Assembly (NCBI RefSeq): GCF_025399195.1
Contig: NW_026252153.1
Coordinates: 1-64,000, forward strand
Origin: Umbelopsis ramanniana AG
Lineage: Eukaryota; Mucoromycota; Umbelopsidomycetes; Umbelopsidales; Umbelopsidaceae
Length of the DNA stretch: 64,000 bases
Reading direction: 5' to 3'
Positions 34,812 to 47,300 of the stretch are shown here, piece by piece; position 1 is the first letter of the stretch; each line of letters begins with the position of its first letter. The notes under the pieces were generated by a model. It searched no databases, was not told the DNA's origin, and saw only the letters and a program-made list of their open reading frames with translations. A program made the position numbers and the translations under genes.

Positions 34812-36299
34812 TCACCACGCACAGTTGGAAATGATAGCCATGTAGTATAGCCTGGTAAATACTCCCATTAGAAGGTGGCAATCTGTTCTATCACTGACTC
34901 CTCCATGCTCGCCGAGTATATTACCAAAGTCCTTGACTTGGGAGGCCCTCTTAATTGCACTGGCCAATAAACCGCCAAATGGAGCAACAAATGACGCGAA
35001 TATGCCAAATACCAGAGCGTGAATTTGGAAGTCATTGTAGGCCACTGTAAATGATAGGTTGACATTCAACTAGGAAGTAAAGTTCAGAGTATAGCAACTG
35101 AAAAGCGAACGGTGGTTTTTCAAGTTACCATATGATTCATACTGTGCTTCAATATTTCAGGAAGTAGTTCGATTTCCTTTGGGGTGAGTACTGCAGACGG
35201 TATACACGTTGGCTTGTGCCAGATTGTCACCTTCAGGCTCTGTAAAAGCATTTGTTAGAAGCCCTTGCGGTATTTTCGACTATAAAACAGATCCTCACCG
35301 TCACTGGGCAAATTAGATACCAATGTCGTGCTAGCAAATGCGCCAGCTACATCGATCACTTTAATATTAGCAACAAGTCTGTAGGCTCTGTTGATGACAG
35401 TGTACTTACAGGAACAGAAAAGACAAGTGTTATAATGGCTGCGCCTATGAATCCTTCCAATGTCTTCTTCGGAGAAAGTTTGCAGAGCTGGGTGACTCCG
35501 AACAGCTTCCCGCACACATACGCAGATATATCGTTGCAAACAACAAGTGTAACGGGTAAGACATACCTTGAAATGAATTTAGATCGAAGATGGATATGAT
35601 AGGGAAACACTGATAAAATCTTACCACACTAAGCCAGCCATAATATTACGAATCACAAAGTAAGTCTGAATAATAGTCCAAAGAGTAACCATATGAGCCC
35701 AGCAAAATCGTTGCAGCTCAAGCTGACATGAGCCTGTATTCATGGCACGCACAGATTGGCAAAATCCTAAAATATCAACAGCATGAGCCTGTCGGTTGCT
35801 GGTTATTAAAGCCGATATACCAACAATTTTTTACCATAACAGTATGCACAATACAACGTAAAGATGTACCAATGCCAAATTTTGTTCGATATTAAATTTC
35901 CTATACTGTTTTCTGAGAAGTGCGAGAGTATGGCATCCGGCACTACATAAAGTGCTGCAATGATGTAAAAATACCTGAAAAATACGATGAGTCTGAAACA
36001 TTGATGATGTTGTCGGTACAAAACAATGGTTCAGTCACACTTTACCAGCTTATCCAAGCGTACTTCTTCAGGCTTTTGCCATCCGGTGTACAAGCTGGTA
36101 AGTTGAACAACTCCTAATATTGAGGTTAATCTAACAGAAACCATGCCATTCGTGGATTCATATCTACCTGTACAACTTTGGTTTCAACCAAAAGTAGAAA
36201 CGCTATTAGTGCCATCGGTCCCAACATAACGATGATACTGAATGCCACCACAAGGCAAACTGTAACTATGGATCTATTTAGAAGGTTTGCTTTTAACAT
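34812..36299 (-). CDS. Divergent phosphatidate cytidylyltransferase (CDP-diacylglycerol synthase)
   Basis: Exons, complement: 36168-36299, 36046-36113, 35835-35974, 35625-35766, 35410-35566, 35299-35346, 35129-35239 and 34812-35069 (1,056 nt, 351 aa). The product follows Cds1/CDS2 along its length: [59 protein letters not shown] and [19 protein letters not shown]. The C-terminal signature reads [20 protein letters not shown], which keeps the PROSITE pattern but differs from the usual fungal KDFGDxIPGHGG-TDRxDCQ. Many membrane helices are present. The ATG at 36299 is the first in frame; a missing N-terminal exon is possible, since relatives have 50-80 more residues there and a longer tail. It would make CDP-DAG in the ER if active. 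Confidence 0.75.
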
Positions 36300-36892
36300 A
36301 GAAGAATACCTTGAAGGGAAACTTAACTGACCAATATATATAGCTGTCAAATTTGCCAAGGGAAACATTGAAATAAAGGAGGCATAGCAGTATACCATTT
36401 GTGCTGATAACGACTGGTATATACTGCATTGACATGCACAGAGTAACAGAGACAATATTTCTCGACAGACAGGTTTTCCGACAATATAACATGGGTGATT
36501 TTGTGCTTATCACCATATCTATAGGGCTTTCTACAACTTGTAACCAATACCGCGGATAACAACCCCCTTTATCTGTAGCTGGGCACGCTGCATTCCGGCC
36601 AGCCACGTGGAATTGGATATAAAACACCTCCGTATCACGTTCAGAAATATGAGTCTCTCACAATGTATAGCACAGGAATTACTTGAGCAGGTTGTACGCT
36701 GAAACGTTTATTGTGCTTCTACGATTCAGTCCTTTTGGTCGTGTTTGCACGGCAAAAGCAACAGCTGTCATTTTTTGAGTGAGTCAAAATTAGTACAGTA
36801 ACTTCAGCAGAATGAGCTGAGCCACCAATTTTTTTTATTTTATATTTTGGCAACCCGAGAGCGTGAACGTTACCTTTTTTTACACGTAAATC
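36300..36892. other. Divergent spacer between the CDP-DAG synthase-like gene and GLN4
   Basis: 593 bases. Minus-strand open stretches (36300-36620) may contain an unrecognised 5' exon of the synthase-like gene. A T/A-run lies at 36829-36845, just ahead of GLN4. Confidence 0.4.
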
Positions 36893-39770
36893 ATGGACGA
36901 CTTAATTCCACTTTTTGTCAAAGTCGGCCTGACAGAACAGAAGGCTAAAGATACTGTCAAAAACAAAAAACTTGCTCCCACATTTGAGAGAGTTATCTTG
37001 GAATCCGGCAGCGTGAACGGCTGTAGTAAAGAAACTGGCAATTTGCTGTATTTCCTTGCATCCAAGATTACCAAGGACGCCGAAGTTCACTTGCCTTTTC
37101 TTTCGAGAAAGATTGCCTCTGGCGATTTGAAGACCACTGAGCAGGTTTCTGGTAAGTCGATTGAACCGAGTAAGGGAGAAACCCGAGATGTTCAAAGAAT
37201 CTAATCACGCTCACACCTTCCTTCCTTCCTGATTAGCTGCCATTGCATTCTTGGATGAGAAGCTTCCTCCAATTGACGAAGCTGCTTTCAACGAAGAAGC
37301 TGGTGTTGGTACGTTTGATGCTCATGCCTCTAAAAGATGTTGATCCCGCTGGTGCACTAAACACGAGAACTTATCGTATCACAGGTATTACCGTCACTCC
37401 TGAGCAGATCAAGGATGTCATCGCCTCATACATCGCAGAAAATAAGAGCAACATTGAAGAAAACAGATACCGAACTCTTGGACCTTCATTGGCGGCAACC
37501 AAGAAGCTCCCCGAATTGCGTTGGGCTGATGGTGCTGCTGTTAAGACCGAGCTTGAAGCTCAGTATCTCGCACTTCTTGGTCCCAAAGATGAGCGAGACG
37601 CTCCTCAGAAGAAAAAGAAGGAACCCAAGCCAGCCCCAGCAGCAAAGTCCACAGTGGAGGAGGCAGCAAAGTCAGTAGACCCAGCGGCAACCGTCAAAAA
37701 AATGTTCTTTGAAGGAGAAATCTCAAACTTGCACAAGCCTGGTGGTAACAAACAAATCAACCCCGAGTTGATGAAGAAGCATCTGGAAGTCACTGGTGGA
37801 AAAGTTGTGACTCGGTTCCCACCAGAACCCAACGGTTATCTCCATATTGGACATGCTAAAGCCATTAACGTTAACTTTGGCTATGCAAAAGCTCACAATG
37901 GCATCACTTATTTGCGATATGATGACACCAACCCAGAGGTACGGTTGCTATTCAGTTTAATGAATGAATTTTTTTTTTAATTATCTTTGATGAATACTTA
38001 TTGTGCTCTTTTATGGAATTAGGCTGAAGAAGAGAAATATTTCACCTCGATTTTGGACACTGTGAGATGGCTTGGTTTCGAGCCCTTCAAGATCACCTAC
38101 TCCAGTGACTACTTCCAGGAACTTTACGAATTAGCTATCAAACTAATTAAGAAGGGATTGGTATGTTTTGCTGTCTCTTTATTTACGCATATTGCTCTTC
38201 GTTGTGCCATTCTGATTTCTTATGCTCGTTCATGCAGGCTTATACTTGCCAGTGTACTGGAGACGAGATTGCAGCTCATCGTGGAGGTGAAAACAGAGGA
38301 CCCCGTACTGCTTGTGTTCACCGTGACCGACCGATCGAGGAGACCCTTAAACAGTTCCAAATGATGAAGGATGGTCGTTTCAAGGAAGGTGAAATCACTC
38401 TGCGTATGAAGATGGATTTGGAAAATGGCAACCCTCAATTCTGGGATTTGATCGCCTACCGCATTCTTTACACTCCTCATCACCGCACTGGTTCTCAGTG
38501 GTGCATATATCCTACTTACGACTTTACGCACTGTCTTGTCGATTCGCTCGAAAACATTACTCACTCCCTTTGCACCTTGGAGTTCCGTCTCTCCCGAGAA
38601 AGCTACTACTGGCTTTGTGATGCTGTTGAAGTGTACAAGCCTGTCCAGTGGGAATACGCCAGATTGAATGTTACAAATACCGTCATGTCCAAGCGTAAGA
38701 TTCTCAAGATGGTCAATGAAAACTATGTTAATGGATGGTAAGCTAGTTGGGCTCTTCTCGCTATGAACTGAAAGTGTTATGTTGTGGAAATGGTGACTCA
38801 CTGTTCCATTTTCATCATTAACAGGGACGATCCAAGACTCTTCACTCTTGTTGGTATCAGACGACGTGGTGTTCCTCCGGAAGCTATCAACAATTTTGTT
38901 GCTGAATTGGGTATCTCATTGTACAATGCTCAGACCGATGTGATCCGTCTCGACAATCATACTCGTGATTACCTCGATCGCACTGCTCCTCGATTAATGA
39001 CCATCCTCAAGCCAGTCAAGGTGGTCATTGAAAACCTTCCTAATGATCATTTGGAGATGTTGACCATTCCCAACAAGCCCCGTGATCCTGCCATGGGCGA
39101 ACACACCGTTCCTTTCACCAACACTGTTTATATTGAAGCTGCTGACTTCCGTGAACAGGATTCTCCTGATTACTACCGTCTTGCTCCTGGAAAGACTGTT
39201 GGCTTGCTTCATGTCAAGTGCCCTATTACATGTACGGAAGTAGTGAAGGATGCCAATGGCAATATCAGTGAAATTCGTTGCCGTTATGAAAACGGCGAAG
39301 GTGTTAAGAAGCCAAAGACTTACATCCACTGGGTCGCCGATTCTCCCAAGCATGGATCTCCCATCAAATTGGATGAAATCAGATTGTACGAAATTCTCTT
39401 CAATCATGCCAATCCCTCTGACAAGACCTTGGTTCCTGAAGGATACCTCTCTGATATCAATGAAAACTCTATCTCACTGGAAACGGGTGCTATTGCTGAA
39501 ATCGGTCTGTGGGATCACCTTAAAGATTGGATTGCCAAGACAGGTGGAAAGGATTTGGAGAGCGCTAGATGGCAATTTGTCAGAAACGGCTATTTCTGTC
39601 TCGACAAGGATACCGAGCTGGATATTAATGCTGCCAAGACAGGCAATGTAAGAGATGCTGCCAAGAGATTGGTCTTCAATAGAACCGTCACTCTCAAGGA
39701 AGATTCAAGCAAAGACGATGCGGCTGTTAGAAAAGGAGGTATCATCGACACCAGAAAGAAGCGGGCATAA
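36893..39770 (+). CDS. GLN4: Glutaminyl-tRNA synthetase, cytosolic
   Basis: Exons 36893-37151, 37237-37308, 37385-37938, 38023-38160, 38238-38737 and 38825-39770 (2,469 nt, 822 aa). It charges tRNA-Gln with glutamine. An N-terminal non-specific RNA-binding domain (residues 1-190, with the [19 protein letters not shown] start) is followed by a Lys/Pro/Ala linker. The class I catalytic core has [16 protein letters not shown] (HIGH motif), [19 protein letters not shown] and VMSKRKI (KMSKS loop). The C-terminal beta-barrel anticodon domain includes [10 protein letters not shown] and GYFCLDKD. The length is as in yeast Gln4. Confidence 0.97.
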
Positions 39771-40165
39771 AGTAATGTGAATGGATGGTTAGCTAAGATG
39801 ATGTAGAATATAACTCGGGCAAGTTTTCTTTTTTTTTTTTTGTTAGTCTTCTTTTTCCATTCACCGTGGTAACTTTCATGGTTTCATATTTTTTTTTCTT
39901 TGCGGGATTCTTTGACATCTCTCTCAATTCAAACCAGGGTATATATAAAACTTATGATGTTTAGAACTTATTGTTTTTATATTACTGAACTGAATGGAAC
40001 AACTATACAATCTATTTAGGAGGAGGGTAACATATTAGGTGTGTACAAAAAAGTAGTGCGGTATAGACAAAACCGATAGTGTATACGATGAACTCTAATG
40101 CTCTGAAACCAGCAGTGCAGGCTTGAGTTCGGAGAAGGGAATTTGTGAGAGCTTTTCATTTGGCT
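39771..40165. other. Convergent 3' region between GLN4 and the zinc-ribbon gene
   Basis: 395 bases with T-runs at about 39828-39842 and 39888-39898. No gene is seen. Confidence 0.5.
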
Positions 40166-40465
40166 CTAGAGGGAATAAGTTGTACCTATGGCGGAGTAGT
40201 CAAAGTACAAGCTGTCCTTCATCATTTGAGTTTCGAGCATGACGTTATAAAGCGGCAAAACCTTGCCATTCCATGAGCAATTGGCGCATTCATATCGAAC
40301 TCGCATATTGTTTGGCTTTCCCACTCGAACATTGAACACAATAAATTGCGTTTCGGATCGAGTCAGCTGTACGGAATCGTGTGATTTGCATCGAGGGCAA
40401 GGGTGACCTTGGTGTTCGAGGGAGATTTTCTTATCGGCTCCACCCACGAGGACGAAGCTAGGCAT
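40166..40465 (-). CDS. Small zinc-ribbon protein, 99 aa
   Basis: Single exon from the ATG at 40465. Two CxxC pairs form a zinc ribbon: CPRCKSHDSV at residues 23-32 and CANCSWNG at about 60-67. Between them lies LTRSETQFIVFNVRVGKPNNM, the beta strands of the ribbon. The C-terminal half is hydrophobic and polar mixed without a membrane helix. It resembles the fungal zinc-ribbon small proteins annotated only by that domain; no function is known to me. A minus-strand TATAAAAG lies at 40546-40553, 81 bases upstream, supporting the start. Confidence 0.8.
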   Translation of the reverse strand: MPSFVLVGGADKKISLEHQGHPCPRCKSHDSVQLTRSETQFIVFNVRVGKPNNMRVRYECANCSWNGKVLPLYNVMLETQMMKDSLYFDYSAIGTTYSL

Positions 40466-40545
40466 AGTGTGTTTGATGGAGGTAATGATGGTAAAAAGAG
40501 TGAAGTTGAGGCAGTGCTGAAAAATGGAGGCGAATTGGATGTCAC

Positions 40546-40553
40546 CTTTTATA
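40546..40553 (-). promoter_or_regulatory. TATA box of the zinc-ribbon gene
   Basis: TATAAAAG on the minus strand, 81 bases upstream of the ATG at 40465. Confidence 0.55.
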
Positions 40554-43004
40554 AGTTTGCGCTAGCATGAAAGGTCAGCAGGAAGGATGTGGAGATACAA
40601 ATTAGGTTCGGCTGTGCCAAAGGCAGCGCCACGTTTTCTATACATCGTTTTAATAATATGGAAAGGAAGAGCTGGGCCCTCCGCAGTTTCTTTAAGCCAA
40701 CGCCGAAACCATTGGCTTTCTGCGCTGCTTTACTGACTGCACTCTTCTACAAAAACTATTACTGACCTAATTTGGGGTATAAAACCTAGCCTGTCTCAGC
40801 TGCGGACGGTCTGCTGCAGACATGATGGAATTTCTTGCTTGGTGACTGGTTCTGTGTATTGTCGCGAAGTCCTGCGAGCTCCCCTCAATATCAGTCAGAC
40901 ACATTTCCTTTCACAGTAAATTGGCTTTAGCCAAATAAGGTAACCGAATCTTGGGGCTTTCGTAAAGCCGACGCACCTCGCTACTTCCAACGGGTCGTAT
41001 CTAGGATTCGTTATGGTAGAATGGCGGCAGGCATTAGAGTGAGCTAAATATGGCCGATACAAATTGTGAAAGCCGAACATTGTTTAGTTAATGCGTCGGG
41101 TCAATAACATCATAGTGCTTAAAGTTTTCCTGCATTTCCAAGCACTGTGGTAAAAAATGGCGAGCGTGTGACTGAGACGTTAGCCCCATGCCCCTTCTGC
41201 TGATTATAATGCAGCCATTTTATGACGAATACCAACGCACACATCTTTTATCTTCACACACCTGCATAGGTATCGTCTTCTTCCCAAATGTCTTCAGACT
41301 TAAAGAACACTTGGCAGAAATTCAAAAGGAGTTTAGATCCATCGGTCCTGCCGATGTGTCTTAACATTTTTTTCATGAGCTTCGATTCCATGTAAAGTCA
41401 GGTCGATGGGTCACATCGGTAAAATGCGTTTATGCGAGTCCTAATTTGGAAAGCGAGAATGTAACAGTCAATCTATTCATTCTCTTATCATTCTTGAGCA
41501 CATCATCCGTATGATTGATAAGCTACGCCTGCTTACATATCTTCTTCTGCTGAGTCCGCTTAAATATCTCGTCTCTCCACAGCCGCCCAGTAATGATTAT
41601 TCATACCGCCACGTCAATTAGCCACTACCTGACCTGAAATAGACATTTCCTACCACTCACCGAGCTCAAAGTCCGGGAAAGGCCACCGAGCTTTCATCCG
41701 GTTTGAACAGCTTGAAGTAAAGCGAGTATTTGTAATGTGACAACGTTGAAGTTTTCAATATCTTTTTTATTCCATGCAACAACAAAGTCATTCAATGGCG
41801 GAGTGAAACCTTCAAGCATAAGCCATCGATGTGCAGGCATTAGTTATACCCCTGAAATGGAAGAAAATTATCACAAGTAATTTTATCTCGTTGCCAAAAA
41901 TCATACGATGCCATTACTTTTTTTCTTCATGATGAAAAAATAAAAGCCGATGGAAAATCTTCAAAGTGTCTACAATTACGGTTAATTCATCTTTGGGATT
42001 TGCTAAATTATTTTTTTTAAAACATCATGCCAGGAACACTAACGATATCGAAGTCACTAACTCCATATGTCGTTAGCCGTGGGTTACGTTGACCATCTCT
42101 TTGGTAAAGCTTGACAACAGAATTGAAACGCATATGATAAATGCATCTGAGAATTTTGATGAAAAATAAAAATAAAAAAAATTACATTTCTGTTGACGAT
42201 GCAAAAACATCTCTGTGGTTAGAAATAAATTATGACAGATTTCGATGTAAACTTACGATTTATCTTAAACCGAAAGGCAAGTGTCATTCCACTCGGCCTA
42301 ATGAGGGCGATCGTCGACAGTGAGAACATTTTCATATTTTTTGTCATTGGACCCCTCGGTGCCGTTTCTAAAATAAAAAAGGTAGTATTTAAAAATAAAA
42401 CTGTCTTCGACAACGCTAACGTGTACATTGCAGCGCCAAGCAGAGTGCGTGTAACAATGAGGCTGACCGCACAGTCACACCAAGAATGCAGGCTGCACGA
42501 TGTAATTTCCACGCCATACTATATGGTTTGTGGATCTCCGTAGGAGCAGTTGCCTAGCTACAGAAAAATGGCATGTATTTCCCACAAGGCTAGAAATAAT
42601 GGATTGTTTTTTGACACTGAGCAGCTCCAGATTTTAGAGAATACTGATAATGTATGCGTATGTTGGATCAAAAAAAAAATTTGTTATGTGAAGCTAGTCC
42701 TAAATGTCAAAAGTACCGAGTGACAGTCTTACTGTACACCGGGGACGCTTATTTAGGCGCAGAACATTCTGAAGTGTCTATCACGTTTTGCGAATATATG
42801 ATTATGCTGACCACTGGAGCCATGAAATCTCACCCTCTTGAGCTGCAATAATATATATTGTGCAATTTTAATCTCTTCAAAAAGCAAAATCGACTTACTA
42901 GTGTCTGGTAAGAAAAATAAATTGGACTATAGATGCTCATTTGTATCTTGAACACTTTTTGTTGATAGTATGATTAATTTTTGGTGGTCCAAAAAATATC
43001 GGAA
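40554..43004. other. Gene-poor region of about 2.5 kb
   Basis: No frame longer than about 100 codons and none with protein-like composition. The sequence becomes AT-rich from 41860 on, with homopolymer runs (for example 42009-42017 and 42669-42677). It ends at the tRNA gene. I saw no transposase remnant or terminal repeat. Confidence 0.5.
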
Positions 43005-43077
43005 GGGGATGTAGCTCAAATGGTAGAGCGCTCGCTTAGCATGCGAGAGGCACCCGGATCGATGCCGGGCTTCTCCA
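43005..43077 (+). tRNA. tRNA-Ala (anticodon AGC)
   Basis: 73 nt without intron. The acceptor starts GGGGATG, with the box A-like TAGCTCAAATGG following. The anticodon arm is CTCGC-TTAGCAT-GCGAG with AGC at 43037-43039, and the T arm is CCCGG-ATCGATG-CCGGG. The discriminator base is A and CCA is not encoded, as expected for a eukaryotic nuclear tRNA. The acceptor pairs fully except for a T-T mismatch at pair 6-67 and one G-T wobble. A T-run (43106-43113) lies about 30 bases downstream. Confidence 0.96.
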
Positions 43078-43496
43078 CTTATTTTTTCATTTTTTGTACA
43101 CAATTTTTTTTTCTTCTTTGTCGCCTGCTTATTCGCCGACGTCAAATTTTTTTTTTCTTGCATAGGTCTTTCATATCGTGATCTGTAACAATTGTGTTAT
43201 GTGCAGTTTGCAATATTTTTGATTAATAATTGGATAGTAGATATAGCAAAGTGGCATCAAGGATGTAACAGGTGAAAGAAAATGGCGTCAACAATGATAT
43301 GGGCTGATTTTTTTAGCATAATAATCAAAAGTTAGTGGTGCTGTTATGCACCTCTCTGTGTTGTTGTTTCAGCAAACTCCATGGTTGAAAAACGCCTAAA
43401 TTTTTCCTCGCTCATTAAAGGTTTTATATTTCTCTCCCCATTAATTATTTTTTTCACACGCAAGCTACTTACTTTCTAAACACATCCTTCACTAAC

Positions 43497-43841
43497 ATGT
43501 ATATTCCAACTGTGATTCGTAACAACCTGCTCCGCCAACGAGCCACGGCCGCTTGCCTTAAGCGATTCGAGCATGGCGGTCCTACCGCTGGAGCTGTTGC
43601 CACTTCAAAAGGCTTTGGTGAGAAGGAGCGAGCTGTAGAGAATCAGTGGGCTAAGATGCACGTCGGTATCACCTTGAAACGCTTCCATGTGGCATTGACT
43701 GCTTGTTGACTAATTCGTTTGTGATTGTAGGACGCTGAAAAGATTAAAGCTTTGAAGGATTTACTGCACAAGCAAAGCGAGACGACAAAGAAGCTTCAAG
43801 AGGAAATCGAAAACATCCGCCGTGAGGTGTCTTCCAAATAG
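43497..43841 (+). CDS. INH1: Mitochondrial F1-ATPase inhibitor protein IF1
   Basis: Exons 43497-43661 and 43731-43841 (276 nt, 91 aa). It binds the F1 catalytic interface when the matrix acidifies and blocks ATP hydrolysis. The N-terminal ~25 residues (MYIPTVIRNNLLRQRATAA) form a basic presequence. The inhibitory segment is GFGEKERAVENQWAKMH, followed by DAEKIKALKDLLHKQ and a C-terminal coiled coil for dimerisation. The intron splits the segment between WAKMH and DAEK in phase 0. Confidence 0.95.
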
Positions 43842-44365
43842 GATCAACATAACTCCTACGAATAAAGAAAATGTTGGGAAAAAAATTATACATATGCTTT
43901 GTAGGTGACTTCACCCTAGTCATCAAAACCAATTGAAAGCAAAAAATAAACAGAAGTCAATCTAATGTATTGAGATGGTTGTGGGTCGTATACATTAAGC
44001 ATTTGCTACACCCAAACTTTTTTTTTTCCCTTTCTTTTTTCTTTCTTGCGTTTTGATAAGGAAATTGCACAAAATTACATTGAAACTGGAAGAAAATGAA
44101 ATGCAGAACATAAAGGAATAAAACAAGTCGAAAAGAGAATATTTACAATTCAAACCATAAATCCAGAGCAAAATGAAGCAATATCTTAGAATACCATGTA
44201 CGGTTGAGATCAATTGACTAGTAGCATTAGGAAGGTCGCGAAAGAAGACTAGGAACGGCCGTGGCGTGATAGGGTCGCAAAATAAGTTGGTAATAGTTAG
44301 TGAAGCTTTTTAAAAAGTAGTCTTCAAGGCCCTGCCTCATGGTGCACGGATTTGCAAGTGGGTCT
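43842..44365. other. Convergent 3' region between INH1 and SET2
   Basis: 524 bases with T-rich tracts at 44018-44045. No gene is seen. Confidence 0.5.
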
Positions 44366-47300
44366 TTAAACGAGCGGGCTTGTGTTCGACGAATGTAATG
44401 AGCTCAGAGTTGAAGTATCTTCGCCTTCTTGCATAGGGGTGATATCTTGCGATGTGGATGGAGTGGAGCAGTCCATAGATGCGGACCCTAGCCGTTCTGA
44501 GTGATCGTCCGATTCGCCAAATCGCGAACCTGGGTGTGATCTCTTGGAACCATTGTGAGCCTTTTCATCTTTGTCAGAACGCTTTCTCTTACGCTTGAGT
44601 TTGTTCACCACTTCATGACCATGAGAATCTATGTAGGTTTCAATCTTTGTTCGAAGGGCAGCGTTGACCGCCTGAATTTTACGGGAAGACTGTGATTCTC
44701 GATCTACGATATGGTGAGTAATCTGAAATGAACAAGAAGTCGAAAGCGTTAGAAAACGATCATACACAAGGGTGTAATGAATGGTTGCAGTATCACATAC
44801 CTTGCGAGCCAGCTCCTTGAACAATTCCTTATCACCTTGCCATAATGACTTCTGCTTTGAGCTCAAGTATTTGGTCACCACTTTACCAACCTATTAATTC
44901 ATTTGCAACATCGATTAAATATCATTGACCATTTTCACATATACAGCATTGCAATATAGATTGGTCTTACCTCCTTTTTGAGTTCTATTTCTGACATCGC
45001 TTTGACAGTACTTTCAGATTTCGATATTGTATGCGCTTTAGTACTAGACTTTGATGGGCGTTTCACATCTGTTTCGAAACTGTTCACTGTCGTCTTCTTT
45101 TTTCGCTCCGCTTCCATTATAGCGGTCGCAACCAAGTTTTCAATCTGGTTTTGATCAACACCTTCGATCGAGCTAACTTTTCCTTCCGGAGGTTCCCATT
45201 GTGACTGATTGGTCAAGATATTGTAGTAGTATAGACTGCCATCTGCAGAATAGGCTGCTTTCCAGTTTGGTGGCAATTTGATATGATCAGTACTAGCGGA
45301 TGCCGCTGCTGCTACTGCTGCTGCCGCCACCGATGCCGCAGCGGTGAATGCTGCAGGTTGCGTCGGAATATCGGTGCTTGGTGACGAATAGCGAGACGAT
45401 TGAGAACGATTCAACGCTGTATAGGCTTGCATTGCAGCAGGTGCCGTCGGTAAAGTGCTATCGTCTAGTGGTAATGCCGTTCCTGATCGCGGAGTATCGT
45501 ATCCATGTTGCTCGTTCGCCGCTGTATACACGTCGGCCGAAGTAGCATAGTAAGCATTAGTTTGATCTGCAGTAGAGCTTTGGTATGCAGCGGCAGCTTG
45601 CGATGCGAGTGCGGCTGATGCGGCTGCAGCTGCCAACATAGCTCTTGGCGCAGTCGGAATGACGACCACCGGTGGAAATTTTAAACGACGCTCCATGTCC
45701 TCTAAGGTGATATCTAGCGGCAAATGCTCATAATAGTCATCTGGAGGTTCATAAAAGTCGCGACTAGAGGAGTATCGTCGTTTTTTCGACAGCGTTTGTG
45801 ATGCGTCACCTTCAGTGATACTGTGATTATCTCCAAATACTTCCTCTGGTAGGATGAAAGTATGAGTGTAAGAGACGTGTGCTTATCAAAAAAGATGAGT
45901 GAGAAAGGGCTATAGCTTACCATTCACATCCTGTACAATCTCCTTTGGTTGCTCCGTGTATATACGCTTGGGAATACGATAAACACTCTTCAAGTCACTC
46001 CATTCTTGAAGAAGTTGCGTTGCTCTTTCTTCAATATCTTCGTCACCATACTCGGTGAACTTCGTCATGACTTCGAACATATCACTATCTTCAAGTCCAT
46101 TTCTATTTGCTAATGGTAGTTGTTCGAGGACTGTGAGAACCTACGGTCAATTAAGTTAGCATTTATGGTATCTGCTTTCCTCAAATTTTGTTTGAAAAAG
46201 ATGGGTGTCAAACCTTTTTAACAATGTCCTGTTCGTTTTTCCATTCACCTAGCCAAAACTTGAGCATTTTCAAGCCGTGCAATCGAACAAATCTTTTCAA
46301 GATCTCACGACCGTTGGATGTATGACCATCTGTCAATTCCAACCTGTGAAGTAGTTTCTGTACAAGCTTCGACTTGCCAACTGAACCAAGCATTTTCTTG
46401 ACAAACATCTGGACTTCATCTGGACTTTGCAAAGGCAGATTTACAACCTTAGCACGATCGTATATTTGTTCCTTTTTGAGAAGCTTGGTCTTTGCAGCGG
46501 ACGGAGAAAGGTCGATAGCATCGGCTTCCGCTTCGTCTTCTGATTGTTCATAATCCGGAGCGACTAGATCACTCAAGCTAAATTTAGGATTGGTACCTCC
46601 TATGACGCCTTTGCAGTTTGGCTCGCCACAGTAGCATGGCTGAGCTACAGCTCTGTAAAGTAATATTTCAATATGCGAAAAAAAAAAGCCATGTATCTTT
46701 CCATTGTGTGGAGTTATGCTTGATAAACTTACCCATAACGTTCAAACTTGTAATCAAATGTAAGCTCTTCACCAGCTTTGATATTTCTGGAGGTAAATAT
46801 TCCAATACGCATCGTTTTACCAATGACCCATTTTTGAGTAACGCAATTTGGGCGGCAGGAATGATTGATGAATCGAGCCAAACAACCTTTTCGGGTTGCG
46901 TCGATGATCTACAATTCACAATATAAACAAACATTAGACTTTGTTGCTGCAATACAGTGCGTATACGTATATAAGGTATGTTTCAAACCTCGTCCGACTT
47001 TAAAGTCATAAAGTAGAAGTGCTTGACACCTTCAGTATTGTATTCCTTCGTCCTCCTGATGAATTCGCTGTTGGGTATAACTTCTCCAATATATTCCATA
47101 ATAAATTGATTGCTAAGTTTTTTGGGGTAAAGTTTTAGAAAATCACGAGGTAATGAGTCAAAAATTATACGCAATATATGTTTACCATTCAAGATCGGCT
47201 AAGGCTCGCAGACCATATCCTTTCTTTTCTGTTCGAATTACATCCACACTTGAGTATTGCTGTAGTTGGAAGCGTCTGTTACGACAATATCTCCCACAGG

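Noticed and set aside
38220-38801. 193-codon minus-strand frame
   Set aside because: Antisense to the glutaminyl-tRNA synthetase exon; no protein-like features.
46618-46926. 102-codon plus-strand frame
   Set aside because: Antisense to the SET and post-SET exons of SET2.
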